DNA from: Diadema setosum | Taxonomy: Eukaryota > Echinodermata > Echinoidea > Diadematoida > Diadematidae | Length of the DNA stretch: 64,000 nt | Assembly (NCBI GenBank): GCA_033980235.1 | Contig: CM067069.1 | Coordinates: 14,829,828 to 14,893,827, forward strand | Direction of reading: 5' to 3' | Shown here: positions 49,461 to 61,831 of the stretch, piece after piece | Numbering within the stretch: the first letter of the stretch is position 1 | Layout: each line of letters begins with the position of its first letter | The notes under the pieces: model-generated | Databases searched by the model: none | Told to the model about the DNA's origin: nothing | Seen by the model: the letters and a program-made list of their open reading frames with translations, nothing else | Made by a program: the position numbers and the translations under genes

Positions 49461-50526
49461 AACCATTTCAAATATCATCTACGTTATACACACGTCTCTT
49501 ATATAGGTCATTAATTATTATCCTCTTTTGTTAATGACTTTGCATTCCATTCTTTCTTCAGTGAGAGAGACTCGCCGATCTCTAAACAAAAAGAGAGAAG
49601 CAGCGAAATAAAGCGTTTCAAGCAGGAAGCTACAGGAAATAAATGCAAATTCTTCGAAAAAAAAAAACACTATACAGGGCATTAGAAAGTTACAATACAA
49701 TAGCGCACATTAATAGACTGTAATCTGAAGGGTGAAGGGTTATTTCTTCATTAGCGGGTTTGTTGACGCATCCTTTTCTAGGTGACAATTCCATGCTACA
49801 TTCAGTTATCAGCACCAACCCTAAACACGTTTCCCCGACTATTCATTCCTAATCGAAGACATGATCAGGTCGCTGTTTTTGTCGATGTTCGGGCTTCGGT
49901 CGATTTGGGCTCTGGTCGATTTGGAGATAGTGCGCCCTCTAGTGTTCATGCAGTAAACCCACCTTTTTCATTTTTTTCCCCCTTGCTGGGATTTCTTCTT
50001 CGAGCACAATCTGTTGAACAGCAGTGAAATAATATGTCCTTGAAATCAGGCATGAAATGACGTCATTGAAACTTTGGTTTCTTTAAAGGCAGGAATATCG
50101 GGTATAATCACTGTCATTTCAAAGGTTTAGCTATTTTTAACAGATTTACCCACAAACACCCGCATGCCATACAAAAGAGGGAAATGGGGCCTACTAGTAC
50201 ACACATCCAAACAATAATACATAATTTTGTAAGTATATGCACACAAACATGTATTATATGTATAATATAATTATTCATATACATTAGAACCTCATTGAAG
50301 TGAGGACATATACAGAGATTATTCATACAATGAGGCAATTTTGCAGGTCCAATTCCTTTCATTTTTTAAAATATTTTTTAACAATGATAATCTATAAATA
50401 TAAAATTTAAGTGGTTCAAGCAAATTGTCATAACAAAGTTCCCTTGTGTATATTTGTATATGTATGTAATATTTGCATCTATCTATTTATCTATCTATCT
50501 ATCTAGCTATCTGTATATATAATCAT
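49461..50526. other. Intergenic, nothing recognised
   Basis: AT-rich with a short ATCT repeat at 50,476-50,510. No gene supported. Confidence 0.3.
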
Positions 50527-50675
50527 ACTGTATACGCTGTTATTTTTGCGTACAGATATATTCGCGAATGAGGAGGTCACAGACATGTTTGCGAGATGTT
50601 GTTTTTGCGAATTGGCACAGGCGCCTTCATAAGTGCACTATTACCTGAGCGTATGGTGACATTTTTGTGTGTTAC

Positions 50676-51170
50676 AATTCAGTTACAATTCAAGTTTATT
50701 TAACCAATTCATTAAACATTTGACATTTTACAAAAGGATACAGCATTAAGAATAATGAATGGTTTGGGACCCCAAAAGAAGCAGAGCTTGTAAAAAAAGG
50801 GGTCCCGGATAAACATATAAAACAAAGCAAAACATACTAAAGTTTTAAACATATTAACAAGAAGTATAATAGTAACATATTTACATAGGACAGATGCAAC
50901 ACAAGCACACACACACACACGCGCGCACACACACACATTCAATCACACAAACACGTGTCACAAAAACGCTCATGCACATACATAATAATTCACATGAAAT
51001 TGCAGAAAGATACTTTCTATTTTACTATACTTTTAAATTCAGCTTCCCTGATCAATTCTTGTTTAACAAATTTCCCTCAAGATAGATGCGACATGTACGT
51101 TTAAAGTTGGATAGTGATGAGGCTGACCTAATTCTCAATGGCAAATTATTCCATTCTCTCATACAAACAT
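50676..51170 (-). pseudogene. 5'-truncated LINE, reverse transcriptase C-terminal remnant
   Basis: Minus-strand codons 51,168-51,052 read VCMREWNNLPLRIRSASSLS then NFKRTCRIYL and a stop. The WNNLP..IR..SSL..FK pattern is the typical C-terminal end of non-LTR retrotransposon ORF2. About 375 bp of 3'UTR follow, ending in AAATAAACTTGAATTGTAAC with a repeated GAATTGTAAC tail. The rest of ORF2 is absent. Confidence 0.6.
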
Positions 51171-51172
51171 AT

Positions 51173-51419
51173 GAATAGTTTGTTTGCAAAAACCGATAAG
51201 TCCATATTTGCCAAATGGAGATATTTGCGATTGAAGGTCAAGAAAAATAAAAAGAATAATAAGAAAAATTTGGCTTCATTTGACCATAACTTCAAAAATG
51301 TACCTTTATATGTAGTGACCAATATATCATTTAAAAGGTATTATTTTGTACTTTATGACAGAGATTGTACTTCAAAATCTTCAAAAATGGACTTATCGGT
51401 TTTTGCAAACAAACTCTTC
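51173..51419. mobile_element. 247-bp MITE, copy 1
   Basis: TIRs are GAATAGTTTGTTTGCAAAAA with CCGATAAGTC, and the inverse at the right end (GACTTATCGG...CTCTTC, one A for G). The element matches 63,271-63,517 along its whole length and has the same size. The 97-codon open frame spanning it is not a gene. Confidence 0.85.
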
Positions 51420-51881
51420 ATATACAAATGAATTTTGGGCAGTTTGAGTTCTTGCAAAGGGTTGATGAATGAGATTACTTTTACGCGTATATATTATAAG
51501 CACGAACGGTAGAATTTAACACAAACGCATCCTTCATGAAAGATTTCGGATCACCTTGTGTCTTAAACATAAAAATCAAGCAACTCAAGATAACTAATTT
51601 TTCAAATGGCAAGATATGAAGTTGAATAAACAATGGCAAACTTGGACTTCTATAGTTTGAATTTGTAATATACCTTACAGCTTATTGAATTTGCGGTCCA
51701 ACTCTGATTCGCAAAGTCGCAAAAATAACAGCTTATACATTACATGTATTAAATATGAAGTGTTTTATTGCAAAATGAGCTAAGTGCAATTTTTTAACAT
51801 TTCAAAGTCCATAATCAGATAGAGCAAAATTAAAGATTCTGTTTACCATTGGGAGCAGTGATTTAATAAATGTTCAAGATA

Positions 51882-52322
51882 CAGTTGAACCTCTCGTATC
51901 CGGACAAGTCGGGACCGGGGCTCATCCGGATAAGGGATTTGGCCGGATACGGGAGACTCAATGCTTTATACATGTACATATACATACACATGTACTGATG
52001 TAGCCTATTGTAGTACCACATGTAGTAATGTGTATACCGCAACCTTTTCATTGTTACACTCAGTAACAGACCCCAAAATAGAGGTTCGTGTTTGCAAGAA
52101 TGAAATCATTTTCTTTTATAAATTCTTGGGATGATTTACCTAAATAATTATTAAGAAATGTATCAAGTAATTCATATGTGTTTGTGTAGGAGTTCTCAAG
52201 GAGTTGGGAATCCCCCTTTCCTCCCGTAATTCTTCAAAAAAGAAAAAAAAATCACGGCGAGATTGCGTCCGGATAATAGAGAGATCCGGATAAAGGGAGG
52301 CCGGATAATAGAGGTTCAACTG
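51882..52322. mobile_element. 441-bp pogo/Tigger-like MITE, copy 1
   Basis: The left end CAGTTGAACCTCTCGTATCC is the near-inverse of the right end (GGATAATAGAGGTTCAACTG), with TA on both sides. The interior carries GGACCGG, CATCCGGATAAG and GGCCGGATACGGGAG, shared with copy 2. Confidence 0.85.
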
Positions 52323-52500
52323 TATCACATTTAATGCTTATGTGTAGGTCTGTTGTACCCCAAAACATCCTACCATGTAAAAATTTTGCAATAAAGTCTA
52401 AAAACATAAGGAGATATCACTATTTTTCTCAATAAACCATAACTGTAGACAGTTTAATCCAGAAATATTTTTATCATAACTATTGTTCATGTTTTGTATA

Positions 52501-52955
52501 CAGTTCGACCTCGATTATCCGGCCATGTTTGGACCGGCACTCATCCGGATAAGCGAATTGGCCGGATATGGGAGACACAATGTCAATGTATATAGCTGCC
52601 GTCCAAGGCTGCCGTCCAAGGCTGCCGTCCAAGGCTGCCGTCCCAGTGCACTGGCAGCTAGGCAGGTAGCGTACCCCGCAACGGTGGTGTAATCTATGCC
52701 AGCCTGCGCAAAATTGAAGTCCCTTCTTCACAAAATTAAAGTATATCTTTATGTGAAAATCATACATGTTACACCTCATTAGATATTGAGAAACCTATCA
52801 TGCACATCTTATGAAATTAGTGAAATAGATCCATGAAAGTCGCTCTTCTTTTTCTCAATTTTTGGATGAAAAAAAAAAAGTCCTTCACTGCGTGATTGCG
52901 TCCGGATAATAGAGATTTCCGGATAAAAGGAGGCTGGATAATCAAGGTCGAACTG
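52501..52955. mobile_element. 455-bp pogo/Tigger-like MITE, copy 2
   Basis: Ends CAGTTCGACCTCGATTATCC and the inverse GGATAATCAAGGTCGAACTG, TA-flanked. It shares the interior with copy 1 179 bp to its left, and adds a 13-bp direct repeat, GCTGCCGTCCAAG, about three and a half times at 52,597-52,642. Confidence 0.85.
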
Positions 52956-52959
52956 TATT

Positions 52960-53331
52960 TAACAGTACTTAGATTCAATTATACTGATTCAAAATTTTAC
53001 GTTGGTTGTTGCTGTCCCTAACTCACATTTAAGAACTATTATGACGCACTAAAGCTGGATTTTTGTTTCATCTGCAAATTGTAAATTACGCCTTTAAACC
53101 CTTCCAGATACCTCACTTGTGACATAACAAGGAATACTTAAGAAGTAATGATTAATACTATCCTTATTTTCTTTTTTTTCTTTGTTTTTAGCTTCAATCA
53201 CATATATCTCAACAAGAATGGAGTTAGCTCGTTTTGCAATAAAATTCTTCATATCTATATCTATATCTTTGTTTATATATATATATATATATATATATAC
53301 CGATTTTCTCCTTCCTTTCTCATATCTAACA

Positions 53332-53397
<66 letters not shown>

Positions 53398-54095
53398 TAT
53401 ACATATACATATAGATTATATAGATACACACACTTAATGTATATAACTTCAGTTGACTTGGTAATTCCTTCTCTTTGGATGTACCCACACGTCTGCTGTG
53501 TGAATCAACATACCTTGGTACCTGGTCCCGATTGTATGCATGATTATTTAAGGTTACAGGTTTTGGTCGACAGAACGAGACTATTTCGACTTCGATTCAG
53601 CTCTTGAACACAGAGTCCAATAACTCCCACGAAACTTTTAAAACAATGCCATCATTATAAACAAGATATATTTGTCGCGCAAAAATGGATCGAGAGCTTT
53701 CTTATCAATGCCCTCCAGTTTTTCATATGCATTTGAAGAGGTTTGGTCACAAAACAGGGTAAGTGTCATCATTTTCAAACTTTTAAGGGTAAGTCCATCA
53801 TCAGACAGAGCAAGATACAGTAAGATCTTTCCAATGAAACCTCACTTGTTGCACGAAAGATTTCTTTGTTTTTTTTAATGATGTTTAACCGCAAATATCT
53901 AAACTTGACAAGAATGGAGTTAGTTCCTTCTGTGTTCAAACTCTTCATTTGTATAATAGTCTATTATCACTACTTTTTGCATTTATGTCAGAGCTGTTGT
54001 CTTGCACCATTTCCACACCGTATCAAGATTATATCCAGATTACATGTACATGAACAGTATTATAGACAATAAAGAAAAACACCACATGTCAAAGT
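52960..54095. other. Intergenic with TA microsatellite and decayed MITE pieces
   Basis: TA repeats are at 53,275-53,300 and 53,335-53,388. Two stretches (about 53,205-53,256 and 53,885-53,955) contain ACAAGAATGGAGTTAG and AACTCTTCAT words that weakly resemble the right half of the 247-bp MITE. Tyr/Ile open frames over the TA repeats are artefacts. Confidence 0.4.
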
Positions 54096-54112
54096 TTCCT
54101 TTATGCAATAAT

Positions 54113-54118
54113 TTTATT
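54113..54118 (-). promoter_or_regulatory. Candidate poly(A) signal of the third gene
   Basis: AATAAA on the minus strand, lying at the left limit of about 5.5 kb of transposon-poor sequence downstream of the stop codon at 59,597. Confidence 0.35.
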
Positions 54119-55624
54119 GAAATACACATCCAGCATAAATGTACACTATATAAACCAGCCAATATACATTATACACTCTATTCATCCATATCTTCAATCC
54201 CTTCACCTGATAAAACAGTATTCAAAAAGATCTACTCAGAGATAGATAGAGAGAGGGAGAGGGGAAAAAAAACCTGCTCAAAGGTATTCACAGAATTACC
54301 CCCATGGCAGATTAATATCCACAAATGTGGTGTAATAAATAATTATAAAATAAAGGCATCTGTCTAATGTGCAGAAGTGAATCAAATACGGGTACACTTT
54401 GAGTGAGGGTATAGACATATACAGCAGGCTCTGTGAAAGGCTACATGAATCATTGTTTTCTGTCAGTGGACAAAGCTCATGACCATTCTGTTCATCAGAG
54501 AATGAAGAGAACAGTCAAAGTGGCAGAGATCTAATTACCATACATGTGGCCGGAAGAAGACGAACAGTGCTGCAGTGTGTGATCATTGATCTATACACAT
54601 GTACATCGTGATGCTGCTACTTCGAGCATGTGTTTCCGCCCCGTAGAGTTCAACCTCAACAAACTGTACAGGAATGAAAGGAGACTGCCATTGTTCAGAT
54701 TTGGATATGAACATTTGCTAAGAACAGTTTGACTATGTGTACATGACAGCAATCATCTTTCAAAGTCATGCTCTGTTCCAAAGCCCTACTATCCCCGATC
54801 ACTAACCATTGCATTAATGTGTGATATCCCAGGCACACAGAAATAAACGTTTCAGTCTATATTCTGAATGATGTGCACGAGTACCTGATATAGGAATAGG
54901 TCTAGACTTTGTTTTTACAGTAGATGTTGAAAGATTGCTACCCCCAATATGTTTTGGATGTGTTCCTGGACAAGTGGTTGAAAGTAATAGCCAGCTCGTT
55001 AACAGACAAGAGTCCGACAACCTCACCACTCATCTCCTGGGGCATTCATTGTATTCATCTGACCACCAGTAAACTGGTATAACTTTTGGTATCGGCGTGA
55101 GCTGCACTCCAAAGTGAGTAAGTGCATTTGCAGACATCTTGGAGATTTGCAAATGTTTCTCACTATTGAACTCACAAGTTTCATTCCTATTGTTCTTGGT
55201 GGATGACAGATCCTTGTAGCACCTACCCAAAGCAGTTAATCTTTACCCCTTGAAGTGCAATAATTACACGTTGTGTTTGAGTTCACTTTCAGTTAGTCCA
55301 TAGGATACCAGTTGACAAACAGAGCCAGACATGCAGCAAGAAAGTTGTCAAATTTTAACATTTCACATGTTCTCACAAAACTACATACCATATGCAAATT
55401 TGATGTGATGGTATAATCATCTCACACGTCTGCCATGTGTATGTAAATCGTCACTACACTACCTTCTTCTATATGAAATCAAAACATGAAGTTGCATTAT
55501 TCACATCAAATTATTCTTGTCGTGTAATAAGCGTTAAGTGATAAAACAAAAGTTTGTTGTTGCTACATCAAGTCCTACTGTAATCTATTCATTTGGTGTG
55601 GGTGTGTGTTTTTTGTTGTTGTTG

Positions 55625-55710
<86 letters not shown>

Positions 55711-58700
55711 TTTGTATGCACTTTCTTTCTATTTTCTGATTAAGAAAACCTATTTCATTTTACAATAAATGAACCTTCAAAATAATGCAACAAATATTCA
55801 GATAATGAATCCTACTTAATTTTTGGAATTTTCGGAATAACACACCTTATTTCATTTTCTCATTAATGATTCTTGGGAATAACAAACACATCATCCAGTG
55901 AAAACATGGGAAACTTTAAAATTCCATAACTTTTGTATCATATTTCTGATTCTCAAGAAACTCCTACCTTGTTGTGAAACTGATTTTTGACTATTTATAT
56001 ACACATATAATTCAATGTGCACATTGTGTGAATTTAATTTTCTGCTAGACATTGATGACCACAAAAAAAAAGCTAATCATAAATAGACACCATTTGCTAT
56101 GATAAAGTACTGTTATGAAGCACATATCGGTTGCTAGATGATGGGACACACACACACAAATGTGCTTAGTTGCTTGTTGCAGAGTTCAGGCATCTATGAA
56201 ACTGGTCTGTTGAGATTGATATGGATTTGAAAAGATGGATCAAAAAGGCCACTGATATTGCAAGTACTCAATCTGCATGTTACATTTGTGTATGTCTAGC
56301 CATAACTGTTGGTTTTCAGCAATCATACGAGTGAAGTCACCCTTTAGAGTGCGTAATTCAATCTCTTGCACACAAACATCCATAGCTTACAGAGCATATA
56401 GAGAGAGGTACATCCTTATAAGTACAGAATATCATAGCATAGTTTGGGTGAATAGGAATCATATTTTGCAAATCTAAGAAAGGAATATAAATTAGAATAA
56501 GTAGCATGTTGTATTTCATAAATATTCATTCATACAAAGACTTAAATATGCACATAAAAAGGTACATATTAACAATATAACAATGGTGAAAGACTGTTAT
56601 CATTATTTTTTTTTTTTTGCTCATAAATTAAAATCAGTTTTGACGGCTGATATGAATTTGAACAAAAGATTAAATAAACTCTGCATACAGTGGGGGAAAT
56701 GAAATATTATACACAGTACAAACATTTCAATTAAAAGGCTCTAAAAAAGAAAAGTAAGCATGAGACTCAATTGAGGGAAAGAAATCAAAGCAAATGTACA
56801 GGCAGCAGTGTTGATACACTGTAAGACTAACTGCACAAAATCATCTTTATAAATTCATCTGGATATATTTACACTATAAAATATGAGAACATAAATAATT
56901 CATACTTCAAAAAAAAAAAATGCTTGTCAAAGAAATTCAAGCTAGCTTTTCTGAAGGCTAGGCAGCTTCATCAACTCACAATTCTATAAGCAATTTAGTC
57001 GTTCTCTTGGAAGATATGATATACACATTGAAAGTGAGTGAACGATAGGAAATGCAGTATTATGGAATAATACATGTACTACGCGTGACCTGTTACCATC
57101 TGACGTAGAGCTACAACACATTGTAGCTTCATGATTTGACACAGGCATAATGCAGACATACGCGCTCAAAGCATCTCCACTGTAGCAGTTCTCATATCCA
57201 ATAATGATTGTATCTTGGTGCATCACAAATTAAAGTAATCTGACATTATAGACGGACTGGGAGAATGTGTACAAATATCTTTGATATACATTCATGTCAC
57301 AAGATCTAGCAGCCCTTCGACAGTGCAAGGAATCATTAGATTGCGCATACGAGAAAGCAAACCTCACCATGCACGCAAGCATACAATAATGCAACTGCAT
57401 TTTTATGCTCTCAGTTGAGAATGCCCAAAAGAGATGCACACTATTCTCTGCTGTTGTATATATGGTAACAGGTCACATATAACATATTTGGTACTTGAAA
57501 GTACACTTCTTCTTTCAAGTCCCTTCAAAGTATGATGAATCAATAAAATATCAGACATTTCACTGTTTTAAAAAAAAGAATCGATTATCACAGCTTAGTA
57601 CAAAAATGCAGAGAAATCTGCTAATTATATTGCTTCATCTCAGCTCAGCTGGGAATAACTTTTCAAAAGTAAACACACGGTGTATAAAAATAAAGGCAAA
57701 GTTGAATCAATGTCCCAATCACCCTCATGTTGAAAACAGCAACAGCATATTGCAAACACTCAGAATACAAAAATAGTGTCTGAAGACGATATGACCGACT
57801 GCCACTGAAACCCTCGAGAACCAATTTCAAAACCATCTCGCTAAAGGGCACTAATGACAAATGGCAAATGGACGAAATTACTACGATAATGATCGGTACA
57901 TCTACCCCTTCCTACGAAGACTTCGGAAATGGGCAAGCATGATTTTTTTTTTTAAACCTAACATGATCACAACTACACGACAACCTATGTCATATTTTAA
58001 ATTATGCTCAGCAATGCTTTGACTATCATTCTTTGGCCTTATTACGTCTTATTTGCACCAAGGGATGGTTAATCAGCATTTTATTTACACAGCAGTTCAG
58101 CTCATAATTTTTCAACAGCCTCACAGAATACACTTTTCCTTTTCTATAATAAATTTCTACATGAAGCTCTGAATTTAACTGAAATGTAATACGTATATAT
58201 TCAGTAAATCATTAGAGCTGTTATGGTCACTGCTGACTTTTCCTTTGAAGTAAAACAAAAATATCATATTTTATGAAAAAAAAAAGTATGGTTATGTTGT
58301 TGACAAAAGTGGTGCAGTATATTACAAGCTATTAAAAGAACTGATGTTAAAAAGCTGTATGTAAGATTCCTACGGTCTTGGTAACTCCACTATCAATTAA
58401 TAAGATCAAACCCCAGATGGTTTTCATCTAAAAATCTACCCTTAGTCAAGAATGTGCCTACAGGCATTGTACATCATCACCATGATCACTGAGAGTTTCT
58501 GCTATCAATACTAGGTGGTCAACAGACGGCGTTGTATTTTTGCTGCCCGAAAATCATGTTTTCAGCTGAAATTTCACAAGCCCAATGTTGAAAGTACAGT
58601 TTCGTGACACAGGGAGTGTCTATCCACAGAAAAAAAAATCCCTTCCTTATCACTACAGGCCAATTTGAATTGTTTTTATATGCTATCAAAATACTAACTC

Positions 58701-59596
58701 AAAGGGCAAAGGTCACCTTCAAGATAATTGAAGCATCTGTCCAGTATCTCAGGATTGCAATAGTCTCGCAGGCAATTGGTTCTTGCACGACATAACAGCG
58801 TAAGGAACATCCTTATCATTTATGACCATGATAATATTCGGCATTAAAATAAGTGCCACAGTTTATTTACAGAGCCTCCGTGAACACACAAAACACACTC
58901 ACACCCACATACATTGTGACACAGCACAATAAATTTCATTCAAACATTGATTACCTTCCTTATAATTATATATACAGATCTTCATTCATTGATATGTGCT
59001 ATATATACAGAACTTTCCTCTCTTTTTTTGCATGATAAAAAGGCATAAGTACTATGACCCTTATGTTTGTGGCTTTACGGGATACCATGAATATTAACAT
59101 TATCATAAATATGTAAAACTGATAGTACTTTCTGACTCAGTTTAAGCTTTCATACAAATCAAAGAAGGCACAAAACAACACACACTGGAATAAAATGTGC
59201 TGAAACAGACTTGATTCATCATAAATTACAAGAACAGGTACAATATGAATGTGAAACGTGTTAATCAAGCTACTTGTTGTACAGTCTTGAGCTATGGGAT
59301 GGACTTACAATTACACAGAAAAACATTTTTTTTTTCTTTCTGTGAAACAGAGAACCTCAGTTTCAAAAGTATTTTAACACCAAATGGACTGACTATCTCT
59401 GGTGTTTAAAGCAACAATTGGACCCACTACTACATAGTATTGATCCATTTTGAATGCAACAGGTAATTTTCACATTTGGTCTGTCCCTTTAACCTTTAAT
59501 GCGAGGTCACAGTTTACAGTTGGAGGTTACAGGTCACAGGTCACAGGTCACATGAAAATGAAGCTGGCATGATCACACATCTTTGTTACCATCTGA
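54119..59596 (-). other. Putative long 3'UTR of the third gene
   Basis: Runs from the stop codon at 59,597 to the AATAAA near 54,113. Unlike the rest of the window it holds no clear TIR element apart from a weak relative of the TTCGGAATAACGAACC repeat at about 55,790-55,880. Otherwise I saw only a GT microsatellite at 55,628-55,709 and A/T runs. Homogeneous AT-rich, repeat-poor DNA next to a terminal exon fits a long UTR. No coding exon was found inside. Confidence 0.35.
55628..55709. repeat. GT microsatellite
   Basis: About 40 uninterrupted GT units. The Cys/Val open frame over it is an artefact. Confidence 0.95.
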
Positions 59597-59657
59597 TCAG
59601 AAAGGCTCCTTGTCCATGGTGTTGGTGCGTACCAAACTTTGGGGTGACACATCTTGC
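59597..59657 (-). CDS. Probable terminal coding exon, gene not identified
   Basis: The minus strand reads a good acceptor (TTTTCATTTCCAG), then one split-codon base and 19 codons, QDVSPQSLVRTNTMDKEPF, then TGA at 59,597-59,599. A short polar C-terminus with Ser/Thr sites fits a last exon. I do not recognise the protein. Upstream exons would lie to the right, beyond the repeats at 59.7-61.9 kb and probably beyond the window. No upstream exon could be defined within the window, so the reading frame is inferred only from the acceptor and stop. Confidence 0.4.
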
Positions 59658-59736
59658 CTGGAAATGAAAAGAGAAAGAAAACAAAATCAATTTATTAGAT
59701 GAGAAATGGATGAATGCTTTGGATTTTATGGTAATA

Positions 59737-60057
59737 GGGAGCTTTAGATTTTGACGCGCGGACGTTGAGCCGACGCTTGCGCTGGACGTTCTCCTCTCCC
59801 TGCGTCGTGTGGAAAAGTAGCTTTAGATTACGCTGGGACGCAACGTATAAAAAATAAACTCGTGCCCCCATATGATCAGTGTATGAAGTAGCTCTCTACG
59901 TCGCAAACTGTGCGGACGTGAAAATAGCCCAGTACGCGTAGTAAACAACTCAGGCGACGCAAGCTAAAAATAGATTGACTTTATGCGCGCTACTGCGCAA
60001 GCTCAGAACATGTTTTTTTTCCTTTGAACGTCCGCGCGTCTAAAATCTAAAGCTCCC
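59737..60057. mobile_element. 321-bp CpG-rich MITE
   Basis: GGGAGCTTTAGATTTTGACG at the left matches the inverse of the right end (GCGTCTAAAATCTAAAGCTC then CC) with a two-base gap. The arms extend to GCGCGGACGTT, about 31 bp. TA lies on both sides. The interior is rich in GACG/CGTC. Confidence 0.8.
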
Positions 60058-60190
60058 TAATGCCTTTAGATAGACAACAGTGACTCACGGTGCCTGCTTG
60101 TAAAAGTAGAAGGGTTGATGTGAGGGTAAAAGTAGAAGGGTTGATGTGAGGTGGGTTGGTACTAGAAGGCATGTTGATATCTATAATAAA

Positions 60191-61697
60191 ACTAGAAATG
60201 TCGCTTTGGCGACTGGTATGCCTCCGCCATAATGCATGATTTTCCCAATAGGTCTAGATAGTACATGTGGACACTGTGATTACATTTCCACAAAATTGGC
60301 AAAATATTGGAATGACAAGTTTGTCACAAATGTGTTGAATGTTCACCTTCCTTGACGTAGGTTTAATTGGATGAATAAGAGAGCATGTATCTAGGGATTT
60401 AAGGACTTTAACTTGACTTTGACCCATTCATACATTTAGGCATTGAGTAATTTTCAAGGTACAGGTGTGGAGAAAAAGTGCAATTTCTGAATTGAATAGG
60501 AAATTGTTACCATTTTCATCTGGCCCTTGACCCTAAAATTCATAAGATAATTACTTTCAGGTAGAACATGCATAATATGTACTAAGTTTCAAGGTAACTT
60601 GAGCCACTTCCGAGATATGGAGGACAAAGATAGTTCAGCACTTTCACTTGATCTTTGACCTTTTGACCTTTGAGGCAGAAAGAGAAAAAAAAAAAAAACT
60701 TTCCAGAGAATTTCTATTAGGTTACACATGCATACACCAAGTGTAAAAAAATAACCCTGCTGGCATTGCATAAATATGAGGGTAATAGTAAAATTTTGAA
60801 GTGTTGCACTTGACCTTTGACCCCTGACCTTTGACCCCATAAACCCTACATTCTCTAGATAATCACTTCCAGTCAGTACATGTATATACTATGTTCCATG
60901 AAGATACCTTGAACAATTTTCCAAGGTACGGAGAAAAAAAAGAAGTTTTAATATTTTTACTTGACCTTTTGACCTTTGAACTTTGACCTCATGACCCAAA
61001 CTTTCACCAGAGAATCTTAATTGGGTAATACATGTATACACTAAGTTTCAAGAAAATATCTTCAGGCATTCAATAGATATGGTGGAAATAGTGAAATTTT
61101 ATGTATTTGACCCTGACCTTTTGACCTTTGACCTTTGACCTCATGATCCAAACTTTCACCAGAGAATCTTAATTGGGTAATACATGTATACACTAAGTTT
61201 CAAGAAAATCTCTTCAGGCATTCAATAGATATGGTGGAAATAGTGAAATTTTATGTATTTGACCCTGACCTTTTGACCTTTGACCTTTGACCTCATGACC
61301 CAAACTTTCACCAGAGAATCTTAATTGGGTAATACATGTATACACTAAGTTTCAAGAAAATATCTTCAGGCATTCAATAGATATGTTGGAAATAGTGACA
61401 TTTTATGTATTTGACCTTGACCTTTTGACCTTTGACCTTGAGCATGTGCACCCAAAAGTTGATAGGCACAACTTCACCCCCTAATACACATACATGCCAA
61501 GTTTCATTAGGATACCTCAACAGGTTTCGATAGTTACCTTGTCCACAAAATTCATTACGGACGGACGGAAGGACGGACGGACAGACGGAAGGACGGACGG
61601 ACGGACGGACGGAAGGACGGACGGACGGACGGACGGACGGACGGACAACCCGAAAACATAATGCCTCCGGCACCACTTCGTGGCGGAGGCATAAAAA
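60191..61697. mobile_element. Helentron-like element with 152-bp tandem repeats
   Basis: Starts ACTAGAAATGTCGCTTTGGC with TATGCCTCCGCCA. Ends with the hairpin GCCTCCG...CGGAGGC and TGGCGGAGGCATA, the exact inverse of the left motif. The body has three near-identical units about 152 bp long (CCAAACTTTCACCAGAGAAT recurs near 60,996, 61,147 and 61,299) plus diverged upstream units. All are full of TTTGACCTTTGACC. A GGAC/GGAAGG microsatellite (61,557-61,647) precedes the right hairpin. The polar open frames over the microsatellites are artefacts. Confidence 0.7.
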
Positions 61698-61772
61698 ATG
61701 ATGATAATGATAATAATGATGATGATGATGATGATGATGATTATGATAATAATAATAATAAAAGTAATAGTA

Positions 61773-61831
<59 letters not shown>

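Larger units (their letters stand above)
50527..51741. mobile_element. TIR element carrying two nested insertions
   Basis: The left end TACTGTATACGCTGTTATTT continuing to TTGCG matches the inverse of the right end at 51,716-51,741 (CGCAAAAATAACAGCTTATA then CATTA). TTCGCGAAT-like words follow the ends. The interior is interrupted by a LINE fragment (50,676-51,170) and by the 247-bp MITE (51,173-51,419). Confidence 0.55.

Noticed and set aside
53182..53607. 141-codon Tyr/Ile-rich frame
   Set aside because: Most of it is the TA microsatellite; the ends show no homology.
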